Origin: Sandaracinaceae bacterium
GTDB lineage: Bacteria; Myxococcota_A; Polyangia; Polyangiales; JADJQN01
Direction of reading: 5' to 3'
Assembly: GCA_016712745.1 (NCBI GenBank)
Contig: JADJQN010000004.1
Location: forward strand, 310,001-374,000
DNA: 64,000 bases
The notes under the pieces were generated by a model. It saw only the letters and a list, made by a program, of their open reading frames with translations. It was not told the DNA's origin and searched no databases. The first letter of the stretch is position 1. The number at the start of each line of letters is the position of its first letter. A program made the translations under genes and the position numbers. Below are positions 27,313-37,365 of the stretch, in pieces.

Positions 27313-27704
27313 GGTCGTTAGTCCGTCTATGCGCAGATCTGTTACAAAAGACTTTGTTACAGAAATTCCGGTATGTTCACGCGCGTGTTGCACGGGTCGC
27401 ATTGTACGATACTGCTCAATGAGATGGGTCAGGTGATACCTAGCGCTCAGTCGCCACGCTCCGCGGCGGTGCAACTTGGATCACTGGATGCGATCGCTTG
27501 CGACTTCACGTAGTCGATGACGGCTCAGGGAACCACGCTCAATGCGGAAGCGCATTCGGTGAACTTTTTCAGGCCTGGCGCTCTCACCCGCATTGACGTG
27601 TCGGGGGACGTTGGTAGCGCGTCCGCGCCGGCTGAATCCGTGTTCGCCGACCTTCGCCCGATCAGCGTCCAGTAGCCAGCGCATTACCCGGCACGCGGCG
27701 ATGT
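27313..27704. other. Intergenic stretch with direct repeats and no convincing gene
   Basis: This 392-base gap holds the msrB promoter and the end of the CAP-domain gene. Near 27340-27361 the heptamer TGTTACA occurs twice, 15 bases apart, in an AT-rich patch upstream of msrB, and could be an operator. Two short open frames overlap on opposite strands, 27481-27684 minus (67 residues) and 27517-27675 plus (52 residues). Neither has a family signature or ribosome binding site that I can support. Confidence 0.5.
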
Positions 27705-28733
27705 TCAGAGCGCGGCGCAGTTCACCGGCGCCACGTCATACTCGATCGGCGAGGACACGCCGGTGAGTGACACGTGGTAAACGCGTCCGGCTTCGACTTC
27801 CCACGTATGCATAATGGAGATGGCGAAGCTCGAGCCGTAGTTGGGCAGTAGATGCGTAGTGGTTGTTGCAAGCGTCTCACCATCGGTCGTTACAATCGCC
27901 GTTGCGCCGGAGAGATCGATCGAGTTGCTCTGCACGGACCATCCGGTTTCGTCGATCGAGCGACCCCACGAATCGGTCCACGCTTGAATCGGCATCACGC
28001 CAGTGCTTGGCCACGCAGCGTATGCGGCGCCGGACGAAGCGCCATTCACGACATAAAGCACCGAGTAGAGGTCGGTTGAGCCGATGCCGAATGGCCCAAC
28101 CGTGTTGGAGAGGATCCACCGTCGATGTCCCAACGTGGTCGCATTGCCGCCGTCCACCATGTACGACGCGATCGATGCGACCGACGCATTACCGCCCGCG
28201 AGGTTTGAGTGGCCTGCTGCGTCGGCCCCCTCCGCTGTGTAGCAAGGCCATGAAGAGTCGGGCGTGTGCGAGATGCCCATTTGTGCCGTCATCATCAAGG
28301 CGGCCTGCTGCGAGCGCGAGTCAAGCGCGGCGTCATGATTGAGCGTGTCCGAAAGTCCGCTGAGCCAGCGGTAGAGGTTTACCTGGCGCATCACGCGTCC
28401 GCGCCAAGCTGCGTCCATGTCGCCGGGGTTGCAGGTCGCAACAGAGCCGTTCCACGTGCCCTCGCTCAAGTTCGCGCGGTCGGCGTTCCAACGCGAGCAC
28501 ACTTCGGCTGCACTTCGGCCACCGACGACGAGGCCCAAGTCGCGCGAGGCATCAACGCCGACGTTCATATCGGTCGGCGATGTCGGCGCGTCAATGCTCG
28601 CGGCATCGAAGTTGGCGGCATCGAAGTTGGCAGCATCGAAGCTACCCGCATCAAGGTTCGGTGCGCCACGACGCGGGTCTGAGCACCCAACGGCAAGAGA
28701 AAGGACAATGCAGGTCGAGATGGCGATACGCAT
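27705..28733 (-). CDS. CAP/SCP-domain lipoprotein
   Basis: The 342-residue protein has a lipoprotein signal (lipobox AVGC, about residues 14-17), a repetitive DAANF linker, and a CAP (SCP/PR-1/YkwD-like) domain in the middle: 'RVMRQVNLYRWLSGLSDTLN', 'SRSQQAALMMTAQMGISHTP', 'AGHSNLAGGNASVASIASYM' and 'GHRRWILS' (the last with the conserved His/Arg). A roughly 100-residue beta-rich C-terminal domain follows. CAP proteins are secreted and bind lipids or act as toxins, adhesins or inhibitors; the bacterial role is not settled. Transcription is toward msrB. Confidence 0.87.
   Translation of the reverse strand: MRIAISTCIVLSLAVGCSDPRRGAPNLDAGSFDAANFDAANFDAASIDAPTSPTDMNVGVDASRDLGLVVGGRSAAEVCSRWNADRANLSEGTWNGSVATCNPGDMDAAWRGRVMRQVNLYRWLSGLSDTLNHDAALDSRSQQAALMMTAQMGISHTPDSSWPCYTAEGADAAGHSNLAGGNASVASIASYMVDGGNATTLGHRRWILSNTVGPFGIGSTDLYSVLYVVNGASSGAAYAAWPSTGVMPIQAWTDSWGRSIDETGWSVQSNSIDLSGATAIVTTDGETLATTTTHLLPNYGSSFAISIMHTWEVEAGRVYHVSLTGVSSPIEYDVAPVNCAAL
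28602..28661 (-). repeat. Four tandem 15-bp repeats in CAP lipoprotein linker
   Basis: Repeated 15-base units (GGCATCGAAGTTGGC on the plus strand; two copies identical, two diverged) encode the DAANFDAANF linker of the lipoprotein read on the minus strand. Confidence 0.8.
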
Positions 28734-28818
28734 GGACTGCGCACTTTACCCTAGATCCGTTGCGAACCCCGAGGGCATCGTCTAAAGATGCCGCTCTGTC
28801 TTTCTCGAAGGAGCTCTC

Positions 28819-29931
28819 ATGAAATCGCGCGCCGCTGTTGCATTTGCTGCTGGCAAACCGCTTGAAGTTGTCGAGATCGACGTCGCAGCTCCGCGCAAGG
28901 GCGAAGTGCTGGTGAAAATCGCGGCGAGCGGCGTGTGTCACACGGACGCCTTCACGTTGAGCGGCGAAGATCCCGAGGGAATCTTCCCGGCGGTGCTTGG
29001 GCACGAGGGAGCGGGCACCGTCGTTGAGAATGGCGAAGGCGTCACGAGTACCAAAGTCGGCGATCACGTGATTCCTCTCTACACGGCCGAGTGCCGCGTC
29101 TGTAAGTTCTGCACCTCGGGCAAAACTAATCTTTGCCAGTCCGTGCGTGCGACCCAAGGCAAAGGTTTGATGCCCGACGGTACCTCCCGCTTTTCGTATC
29201 AAGGCAAACCGATCTTTCACTACATGGGCACGAGCACCTTCAGTGAGTACGTGGTCGTTCCTGAAGTATCGCTGGCCGTAATCGACAAGGCAGCACCGCT
29301 CGAGAAGATGTGCTTGCTGGGATGTGGCGTAACCACGGGTATCGGCGCGGTGCTCAAGACAGCGAAAGTCACGCCAGGTTCGACGGTCGCGGTGTTTGGA
29401 CTCGGCGGAATCGGGCTAGCAGTCATCCAAGGCGCGGTGATGGCCAAGGCATCCCGCATCATCGGTATCGACGTGAACCCTTCGAAGTTCGAGCTCGCAA
29501 AAAAGCTCGGGGCAACGGACTGCATCAATCCAAAGGACCATGCGAGCACGCCCATTCAGCAAGTGATCGTCGATATGACGGATGGCGGTGTCGACTACAG
29601 CTTCGAGTGCATCGGCAATGTGGACGTGATGCGCTCAGCGCTTGAGTGCTGTCATAAGGGATGGGGCGAAAGCATCATCATCGGCGTGGCCGGCGCGGGC
29701 CAAGAGATTCGCACGCGTCCTTTTCAGCTCGTGACTGGGCGGGTATGGCGCGGCAGCGCATTTGGCGGCGTAAAGGGACGAACTGAGTTGCCGGGCATGG
29801 TGCAGCAAGCAATGCACGGCGAGATTGACCTTGATCCGTTCATTACTCACACGATGCCCCTCGACCGCATCAACGAGGCGTTCGACTTGATGCATGCAGG
29901 CAAATCGATTCGTACCGTCATCCATTTCTGA
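28819..29931 (+). CDS. frmA: S-(hydroxymethyl)glutathione dehydrogenase / class III alcohol dehydrogenase
   Basis: The 370-residue zinc enzyme oxidises S-hydroxymethylglutathione (formed from formaldehyde and GSH) to S-formylglutathione with NAD. Visible features: catalytic Zn ligands 'GVCHTDAF' and 'GHEGAG', structural Zn site 'ECRVCKFCTSGKTNLC', 'GCGVTTGIGAVL' with the third catalytic Cys, Rossmann motif 'VAVFGLGGIGLAVIQGA', and 'FGGVKGRTELPGMV' near the C-terminus. Length fits the class III family (368-375). A GAAGGAG site precedes the ATG. It is followed 13 bases later by S-formylglutathione hydrolase, so together they form a complete formaldehyde detoxification operon. Confidence 0.96.
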   Translation: MKSRAAVAFAAGKPLEVVEIDVAAPRKGEVLVKIAASGVCHTDAFTLSGEDPEGIFPAVLGHEGAGTVVENGEGVTSTKVGDHVIPLYTAECRVCKFCTSGKTNLCQSVRATQGKGLMPDGTSRFSYQGKPIFHYMGTSTFSEYVVVPEVSLAVIDKAAPLEKMCLLGCGVTTGIGAVLKTAKVTPGSTVAVFGLGGIGLAVIQGAVMAKASRIIGIDVNPSKFELAKKLGATDCINPKDHASTPIQQVIVDMTDGGVDYSFECIGNVDVMRSALECCHKGWGESIIIGVAGAGQEIRTRPFQLVTGRVWRGSAFGGVKGRTELPGMVQQAMHGEIDLDPFITHTMPLDRINEAFDLMHAGKSIRTVIHF

Positions 29932-29944
29932 GGAATCGAGTGTC

Positions 29945-30778
29945 ATGCTGAAGAAGATAGAAGGCCGCGCGAGTTTCGGTGGTGTGCAAGAAGTGTGGAC
30001 GCACGGGTCCGAAACGCTTCACTGCGAAATGAAGTTCGCTATCTATCTGCCACCGCAAATCGCGAAGGCGTCGTGTCCCGTCCTCTATTTTCTCTCGGGT
30101 CTTACGTGCAACGAGCAAAACTTCATTACGAAGGCCGGCGCTCAGCGCTACGCATCCGAACACGGCGTGGTGTTGGTAGTGCCGGATACAAGCCCGCGCG
30201 GTCGCGACGTGCCGGACGATCCGGCATACGACCTGGGGCAGGGCGCGAGCTTTTACCTTAACGCGACGCAAGCGCCGTGGTCGACCCACTTCAAGATGTA
30301 CGACTACCTGACCGCCGAGTTGCCGTCGCTCATCGAGAAGAATTTTTCGGTGAGCAAGGTTCGCGGTATTTGCGGGCATTCGATGGGCGGGCACGGCGCG
30401 CTCGTCATCGCGCTTACGAACGCCGACGTCTATCACAGTGTATCGGCGCTCTCGCCGATCGTCGCGCCGATGAGCGTGCCCTGGGGCCAGAAGGCGTTTG
30501 CAGCCTACCTCGGTGAGAATCAAGATACGTGGAGAGCCTGGGATGCGTGCGAGCTCGTGCGCCTGTCGCGAACGCAGATGCCGATCCTGATCGACCAGGG
30601 CTCCGCGGATGAATTTCTCGACAGTCAATTGCAGCCCGAGCTCTTTGTCGCTGCGTGCAACGCATCAGCCCGGCCTCTTACGCTCAATATGCGCGTGGGC
30701 TACGACCACAGTTACTATTTTATCGCGAGCTTCATCGGCGATCACATCGCTCATCACGCGCGCGCGTTCAACGCTTGA
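29945..30778 (+). CDS. fghA: S-formylglutathione hydrolase
   Basis: The 277-residue esterase-D-type enzyme hydrolyses S-formylglutathione to formate and glutathione. Motifs: 'PVLYFLSGLTCNEQNFITKA' (oxyanion region), 'ICGHSMGGHGALVIAL' with the nucleophile Ser, 'ILIDQGSADEFL' with the catalytic Asp and 'VGYDHSYYFIASFI' with the catalytic His. I use the ATG at 29945, not an in-frame start 51 bases earlier that lies inside the dehydrogenase gene. It is co-transcribed with the upstream class III alcohol dehydrogenase. Confidence 0.95.
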   Translation: MLKKIEGRASFGGVQEVWTHGSETLHCEMKFAIYLPPQIAKASCPVLYFLSGLTCNEQNFITKAGAQRYASEHGVVLVVPDTSPRGRDVPDDPAYDLGQGASFYLNATQAPWSTHFKMYDYLTAELPSLIEKNFSVSKVRGICGHSMGGHGALVIALTNADVYHSVSALSPIVAPMSVPWGQKAFAAYLGENQDTWRAWDACELVRLSRTQMPILIDQGSADEFLDSQLQPELFVAACNASARPLTLNMRVGYDHSYYFIASFIGDHIAHHARAFNA

Positions 30779-30794
30779 GCTTGTTTGCTCGAGG

Positions 30795-31946
30795 TTATTC
30801 GATCGCCGTCTCAGCTTCGCCAATCGGTTGTGTGAGCGCCGCCGCGCGGGCTTCTGCGAAGCGCTTGGCGACCTTGGCTTCAAATGCGGATTGTGAAACG
30901 CGCAGTGCTTCGCGAATGTGACCTGCAAACGCTAGGCGTTGAGTGCTGACGGGCAGCTGCTCTTTCACGATGCGGGCGATGCCGCCTTTGGTCTTGCGCT
31001 CGATACCAGCGAGGGCCCGCGTATAGGCGGCGCATTTGGGAAGTGTCGTGACGCCTTGGATGATCGTATCCACGATCTCGCCGAGCTCGCGTTCGCCAAT
31101 AAGCTCATCGGTCGCGAGACGCTCGCCCCAGCTATCGAAGAAGGGACCGAAGGGAATCGCAAACTCCTTTTTCGCACGAAGCACGCGCGGCTTACGCAGG
31201 GGAAGATAGCGATGGTTCTCGTCGGCCATCACGGCTTTGTTCACAGCGCCCACTTCGACGAAAAGAGTTCCGTATGCCTCGCGGGGCTCGTGCCCAAGGC
31301 GCGTGAAGTCGTGACGCAACGCTTCGGTTCGGTCGTCGCCTTTTTCCCATGTATCGACTACGCGGGAGAGATCTCCGAGGTTGTGCGCGATCACGGTTGC
31401 GGCTTTCAATGCTTCAAGCGCATTGCTGTCGGCGAGCTTCGTGTAGATCCGCGCGTGGCGGTCCAGTTGATCGCGAATCTGCTTCTCGAGCTTGGCCGTT
31501 AGCTCTTCGCTGCGCAGCGCGATTGCCCGACCAAGTGCACCCGCGCGCACGGAGAACCATTCGCCATCGTGTCCACTGAGCACGCCTTCCTGGGAATCGA
31601 GAATCCACCGGTTTGAGACCTGACGTGGATCCCAACTCTCGGCCTCATCGATGCGCGCGACGAGGCGTGCCAGCTCGTCCGCATCCGGCGTATCGCGCCA
31701 AACATTCCGACGAATGTGAATGTCCACGTCGGTTGGCACAAACGTCGCGACGGTCGTGAAGTGGGCCGCCAGCATGAGCGAGAAGTAATCGACGTGGCTC
31801 TCGGGCTTTTGCCAGCGCGCTTCGAGCTTGGGCGCGCCGAGCAGGTAGCTCCGCCACGATTCGGCGCTATCACCATCAATCGCCCACGCCGCCGTGTTTC
31901 GAACTTGCTGCAAAAGAAGTGCTGGTGCGATTCCGCGCTTTGACAT
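30795..31946 (-). CDS. Uncharacterised protein downstream of lhr-nei
   Basis: The 383-residue protein starts at the ATG at 31946, 16 bases after the nei stop, so it is probably the last gene of the lhr-nei operon. It has no signal peptide or membrane helix. Notable segments are 'GHDGEWFSVRAGALGRAIAL' (about residues 123-142), a helical Lys/Arg/Glu-rich stretch ('ELTAKLEKQIRDQLDRHARI'), 'LFVEVGAVNKAVMADENHRY' and 'AIPFGPFFDSWGERLA'. None identifies a family I can name. The operon position suggests a nucleic-acid or repair-linked role, but the sequence shows no nuclease or helicase motif. Mixed alpha/beta, soluble. Confidence 0.75.
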   Translation of the reverse strand: MSKRGIAPALLLQQVRNTAAWAIDGDSAESWRSYLLGAPKLEARWQKPESHVDYFSLMLAAHFTTVATFVPTDVDIHIRRNVWRDTPDADELARLVARIDEAESWDPRQVSNRWILDSQEGVLSGHDGEWFSVRAGALGRAIALRSEELTAKLEKQIRDQLDRHARIYTKLADSNALEALKAATVIAHNLGDLSRVVDTWEKGDDRTEALRHDFTRLGHEPREAYGTLFVEVGAVNKAVMADENHRYLPLRKPRVLRAKKEFAIPFGPFFDSWGERLATDELIGERELGEIVDTIIQGVTTLPKCAAYTRALAGIERKTKGGIARIVKEQLPVSTQRLAFAGHIREALRVSQSAFEAKVAKRFAEARAAALTQPIGEAETAIE

Positions 31947-31962
31947 CGCGCGCAGCCTATCA

Positions 31963-32751
31963 CTACACAAGGATGTTCTGACAGCGCGGGCAATAGTAGG
32001 TGGAGCGAGCATCCTCGCCCTGGCGCCGCATTTGAACTTTGCTTTTACAAACGCGGCACGGCTCGCCTTCGCGGAGGTACACAAAGAATCGCTTGCCGGC
32101 CACATTGCTTCCTGTGAGCGTTCGCGAACGGGTACTCATGTTGTGACGCATCCAGTGCTGAGTCTCGCGAACTAGCTTTTGCCGCATCTCGAGCGAGAGG
32201 GAGCCCATCGGCGCAAATGGATTGATCTGAAGACGAAAGAGCAGCTCACTTTTGTACACATTGCCAATGCCCGAGATCGTCGACTGCGTCATCACGGCCA
32301 CGCCGATGGGTGCGTCGGGATCGCGTGCCAAATCCTGCGCGGCCTTCTGGGCGTCGAATGTTGGGCTGAGCGGATCTTCGCCCAGCTGTCTTAGGCGACG
32401 GTGCGTAACCAGATCCTTGGTCCGTATGACCTCGACCACCGGTGCATCGAAACAGACGCATTGCCAATCAGCCGTCGTAAATACGACGACCGCGCGATCA
32501 CGCGGCCGCTTCCACTTCGCTCCGTGAGGATACGCGTGCCACGAGCCGTGCATACGTAGATGCGTACAGAGAGCTACGCCCGTACTGAACTGGATAACCA
32601 GATTCTTGCCGCGCGCTTCGATGCTCTCAATGCGAGCACCGGTGAGCGCAGGCACTTCCACATGCTTCGCCTCGAAGCTCGTTAGCTCGGCACCGCAGAC
32701 GAGCGGACGCAGCGTGCGCGCGATGCGGTGAATCGTATCACCCTCGGGCAT
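31963..32751 (-). CDS. nei: Endonuclease VIII / Fpg-Nei family DNA glycosylase-AP lyase
   Basis: The 262-residue protein starts 'MPEGDTIHRIARTL': after Met removal, Pro is the catalytic N-terminus and the following Glu the general acid. A Lys in 'EARGKNLVIQF' is the strand-side active-site residue. The helix-two-turn-helix motif 'SGIGNVYKSELLFRLQINPF' and a C-terminal zinc finger with four Cys ('CRVCKSK...YYCPRC') complete the family. Nei-type enzymes excise oxidised pyrimidines and cut AP sites. The start codon lies within the last 14 bases of lhr, an overlap implying coupled translation. A longer upstream frame lies inside lhr and is not used. Confidence 0.94.
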   Translation of the reverse strand: MPEGDTIHRIARTLRPLVCGAELTSFEAKHVEVPALTGARIESIEARGKNLVIQFSTGVALCTHLRMHGSWHAYPHGAKWKRPRDRAVVVFTTADWQCVCFDAPVVEVIRTKDLVTHRRLRQLGEDPLSPTFDAQKAAQDLARDPDAPIGVAVMTQSTISGIGNVYKSELLFRLQINPFAPMGSLSLEMRQKLVRETQHWMRHNMSTRSRTLTGSNVAGKRFFVYLREGEPCRVCKSKVQMRRQGEDARSTYYCPRCQNILV

Positions 32752-35700
32752 CCATTCCTCGCTCGGCCCGCAGATGTAACCCAAGCTGTCCGAGTGCAAA
32801 GCCTCGTTCGATGAAAGCCGACGCGAGCTTGGATTCACTGGCGGGCGCGCCGTCGATGGTCGCGAGCATGAAAGTGCGGCGATCCACGCTAAGCAGTGAT
32901 CGCAGCGCATCGACAAGATGGGTGAGCGCGGCTGCGCGCGTGGAATCTTCCTGTGGAAGAAAGGTCAGCAGGGATTGTTCAGCCCGCGTGAGATAGCCGA
33001 GCAACTGGCCGTTCCAAAGAATTACGCGAGCACCGGCCGTGCGAGCGAGGCGCGCATCATCGCTACGTTCGGGCCAACGCAGAATTGTTCCCCACGGATT
33101 GGCCGGATCGACGGCCGATAGCGTGATCGGAGCCGCCTTCTCGTCCGGCTCACGCATATCGCGCAGCCGTTCAGACGCGCCCGAAATCGCAAACTGAAGA
33201 GCGCCAAGCCCGGTGATGAAGTAGCCGCGGCGCACGCGTCCTCGCTCTTCGAGGTTCTTGAGCACGTCATACACAGCTGAGAACCCACCCTCGACTCCTT
33301 CGGCATGAGCGGCTTCGCGCACCAGCACACCGTAGCGCTCGAGCATGACGTGTGCGCGTTGCAGGCTGCGCTCAGCCGCACTGATGTTTGCGCGCCGCAC
33401 CAAGTTCCAGCGTCCTTCGGTGCCTGGTGGAGAGACGCGACGGGATCGAAACGACGCGCGCCCATGTTTGCGTTCACGAGTTGGACGCGAATCGTGGCCG
33501 TGCATCCAACGGCGCAGCGGCGTAAGCGTGTCGTTGCTGATCTCGCTGCTCCAGACCATGTCCCAGAGCGTGCTTGCCAGATCACCGGTTAGCCCACCAA
33601 GCTCTGCGTGAATCTCCGCGAAGAATGCGGCGCCGCGATTTTCCAAATAGGCGCGCAGGCGTGCGGCAAGATCGCCTTCAACCGGACGCGCGGCGGGCGC
33701 AAGCGTGGGCGCATGGTCTTGGAGAAAAAGCGCAATACGCCCATCGCGCGGGCCTAGCGATTCGATGCCCATCCAGGAGATTTCGCCGGCCGCGAGCAAG
33801 GTATCGAGCTCGGCCGAGGAGTAGTCGCGCACGCGCGCCGGAAGAACGTCCGTCTCAAGTGTTGAAGCGACGATCGGCGCACCTTCAAGCTGCTCCACGA
33901 TGGAAAGCAGACCTTCGAGGCCACGACGGGGACGCGTCAGGCCCTGCCACTCGACGAGAAAGCGCGCGTAGGCTTCTTTACCGACAGGCTCGATCTCCGA
34001 CCGCAGCTTCGCAAGCGATTTGCGTTTGAGAGAACGCAACACTTCGGTGTCAACGAACTCACGACCGTGCCCACCGGGAAGAAATTCTCCAGCGACGATG
34101 CGTCCACGTTCGACGAGCACTTGCGCAGCCGCCGCAATCGCGCTCTCGGCGACACCAAAGTGCATCGCCACCGTTGCCAAGGAGAAGGGCGCGTGAGTTC
34201 GTGCATAACGCGAAACAAGGTCGATGAGGGGCTCATCGATCGGTTCGAGGTAGGCGCGGGCAAGACCGCGCGGCAAGACCACGCCCAGTGCATCGCGGTA
34301 GCGACCGGCGTCCTCGGCCGCGATATAACGTCGCTCCTGCGCAATGGAGACTTCGACAATGCGGCCCTCGCTCACCAATGCGCTGATGAGCGACGCTCCG
34401 TCGGCGGGGGCCTTGGTGCGGCGCACAATTTCGTCCGCAGATAGATCGCCTAGCGCAAGCAAGAGATCATGCAGGCCATCTCGATGCGAAATCGCCCTCT
34501 CATGCGTGAGACGTTGCAGCTCGGACTCAAGAAGCGTGATCGAATCGCCATCGAGGAGCTCGCGCGTTTTCAACTTCGCCCAGAAGCTCGCGCAGCTGCG
34601 CGGTGTCGATGCTGAGCAACTGCGCGCGTCTCTCTGCGGGAGGCGCATCTTCGTCGTAAATGAAGTTGCCAACCCATGAATAGAGAATCGATGACGCGAA
34701 GGGTGAAGCAACGGGCGTCTCGACGGTGGTGATACGTACCGCACGGGTCTGGATTGCACGCAGTACCTCGATCAGACCCGGCACATCGAAAACGTCCTTC
34801 AAGCACTCCCGGTACGTCTCGAGCAGAATTGGAAACGACGCGTATCGCGACGCAATGCTCAGGAGACCCGCACTCTTCTTTCGCTGCGCCCAAAGCGCCG
34901 AACGCTTTCCGGGATAGCGTCGCGGGAGCAGAAGGGCGCGGCCGGCGCATTCGCGAAATCGGGCAGCGAAAAGTGAGGTCGCGCCAAGATGCGCAACGAG
35001 CGCCGACTCTACGCGCTCGGGATCGGGGAGAAACCACGCGGAGTCGGGAGCCGTCGTCGACTCGGGCAGTCGGAAAACCATGCCGTCGTCGGACCAAACC
35101 ATGTCCACTTCCATGCCGAGGTCTTCACGCAAATACGCAGCGACGCAGGTTGCCCACGGCGCGTGTACCCGCGCACCGAGAGGTGAAAGAATGCACACGC
35201 GCCAATCGCCCACCTCGTCGATGAAGCGTTCGATGACCAGCGTCTGATCGCTCGGCACTTCCCCAGTCGCGCGACGTTGCTCCTCGAGGTAGGCAACGAG
35301 GTTGCGGGAAGCCTTTTCATCGAGCCCATGCTCGTTGCGTAAGATGGCCTCGGCTTTGGGTGGGGTCGTACCCGTCAACGTTCGCGTGAACGCGCCAATC
35401 GCGCGCCCCAGTGCGAGCGGGCGTCCAGCTCGATCTCCGTGCCAGAAGGGCATCTTTCCCGGTTGCCCGGGCGCGGGCGAGACAAGCACCCGATCGTGGG
35501 TGATGGAATCGATGCGCCACGACGACGCGCCTAGCAAGAATACTTCTCCCTCCCGAGACTCGAAGACCATCTCTTCATCGAGCTCGCCGACGCGTTTGGG
35601 GGCGCGCTCGTCGCCGCCCGACAGAAACACGCCGTACATGCCTCGATCGGGAATGGTGCCCGCGTTTACAATGGCGATACGGGCCGCGCCCTCGCGTACG

Positions 35701-37220
35701 GTGAGAAGTCCGCTCATACGGTCCCACGTGATGCGCGGACGCAACTCCGAGAACTCGTCCGATGGATAGCGGCCCGACAGCATATCGAGCACGCCTTCAA
35801 ACGCCGTGCGCGGAAGCTCAGCGAACGGTGCGGCCTGCCTCATGCGCGCGTACATGGCGTCGATGTGAACAGGTTCGAACGCAAGGTCGGCGACAATCTG
35901 CTGGGCGAGCACGTCGAGCGGATGGCGCGGGTAATACATCGCTTCGACTTCGTTCTTGCGCATCAAGCTGGCGATGGCTGCGCTCGACAGAAGGTCGCCG
36001 CGAAACTTGGGGAAGATCACACCGCGCGGCGTTTCGCCAACTTGGTGACGTGCTCGCCCAATACGTTGCAGACCGGATGCAACGCTGGGCGGCGCTTCAA
36101 CCTGCACGACCATGTCGACCGCGCCGAGATCCAAACCGAGCTCGAGGCTGCTCGTTGCAACAATGGCCGGCAGCTTTCCTTCCTTCAATCTCTCTTCGAT
36201 GTAGGTACGGCGGTCTCGTGCGAGCGAACCGTGATGGGCTAGCGCGATCTCTTCCTTGGCTTCCTCGTTGAGCGCGCTGGCGAGGCGTTCAGCGAGGCGT
36301 CGACTGTTGACGAAGATCATCGTCGAGCGATTGGCTCGAATCACTTCGACCAAGCGTGGATGAAGGCTGGGCCAAATGCTCTTGCGTGGCGGCGACGCCG
36401 AGGCGCTCCCGCCTTTGAAGGGTTCTTCTTCGCCAAGGCGCGCCATGTCCTCGACAGGCACTTCGATCGTGACCTCGAGGCCCTTGCGCGTCCCGGCATC
36501 GATGATAGCGACGTGACGCGGTTGCCAGGCGTCGTTCTCGACCAATCCGCCGCCGAGAAAGCGTGCCACTTCTTCAAGCGGCCGCTGCGTTGCGGAAAGG
36601 CCGATGCGCTGCATGGGCTTTTTGCTGCGTCGCAACGCTTCGAGACGCTCGAACGAGAGCATCAGATGCGAGCCACGTTTTGTTAAGACGAGCGAGTGAA
36701 TCTCGTCGACGATTACCATCTCGACATCGCGCAGAATTTCACGCGAGCGCGACGTGAGCAGAAGATAGAGCGACTCGGGCGTTGTGATTAGGATGTCGGG
36801 GGCGTCGCGCGCTATCTGTGATCGTTCACGCGCGGAGGTGTCGCCAGATCGAATAGCCACGCGCACTGGGTGACTCGAATCTCCCCGTCGTTGCGCGACG
36901 ACGCCGATGCCCGTGAGCGGCGAGCGCAGGTTACGCTCTACGTCGACCGCTAACGCCTTGAGTGGCGACACGTAGAGGACGCGCACGCCGCACTTCTCTG
37001 GTTTCGGCTCACCAAAGACTAAGCGATCGATCGCGACCAAGAACGCCGCCAGCGTTTTGCCGGAGCCGGTTGGAGCGAGCAAGAGAGTGTTTTCACCCTG
37101 CGCGAGATGCGGCCACGCTTGGACTTGCGCCGGGGTCGGCGCATCGAACGAGGACCGAAACCACTCCGCGACTGCGGGATGAAATGGGCGAAGCGAATCG
37201 GAAGCCACGGCTGTTTTCAT
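32738..37220 (-). pseudogene. lhr: Lhr-type superfamily 2 helicase, interrupted by a +1 frameshift
   Basis: Two overlapping frames together make one full-length Lhr (about 1,490 residues, the usual size). The 5' part (from the ATG at 37220) has SF2 motifs 'APTGSGKT', 'VDEIHSLV' (DEIH box), 'GLSATQRPLEEVARFLGG' and 'GRARHQVGE', then the winged-helix and beta-barrel Lhr core. It terminates early at 34527. The 3' part continues from about 34565 to 32738 with the Lhr C-terminal domain. The frames join exactly if one A is dropped from an A4 run (TTTT at 34567-34570 on the plus strand), giving 'LLGEVETRELLDGDSI'. This is a frameshift mutation, sequencing error or frameshifting site. Lhr is a DNA-repair 3'-5' helicase; nei follows directly. 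Confidence 0.9.
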
Positions 37221-37365
37221 GGGGCCAAGACCTGATCTACGCCAGCGTGAGACATATCGCTACGGTGCGACCGGGTCGCCACGCATAGGGGCTTGCGAAC
37301 GGCGAAAGCATTACCAGATTCACGCAGGTGCTGCGCGGCATAGGCGGTGCAACGTCTAACTTCCA

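Noticed and set aside
27481..27684. Minus-strand 67-residue frame in the msrB upstream gap
   Set aside because: No family signature, no ribosome binding site and an equally open frame on the other strand.
34555..34760. lhr considered as two separate genes
   Set aside because: The second frame has no start or ribosome binding site of its own, and its early sequence is the continuation of the Lhr family after one base is removed.
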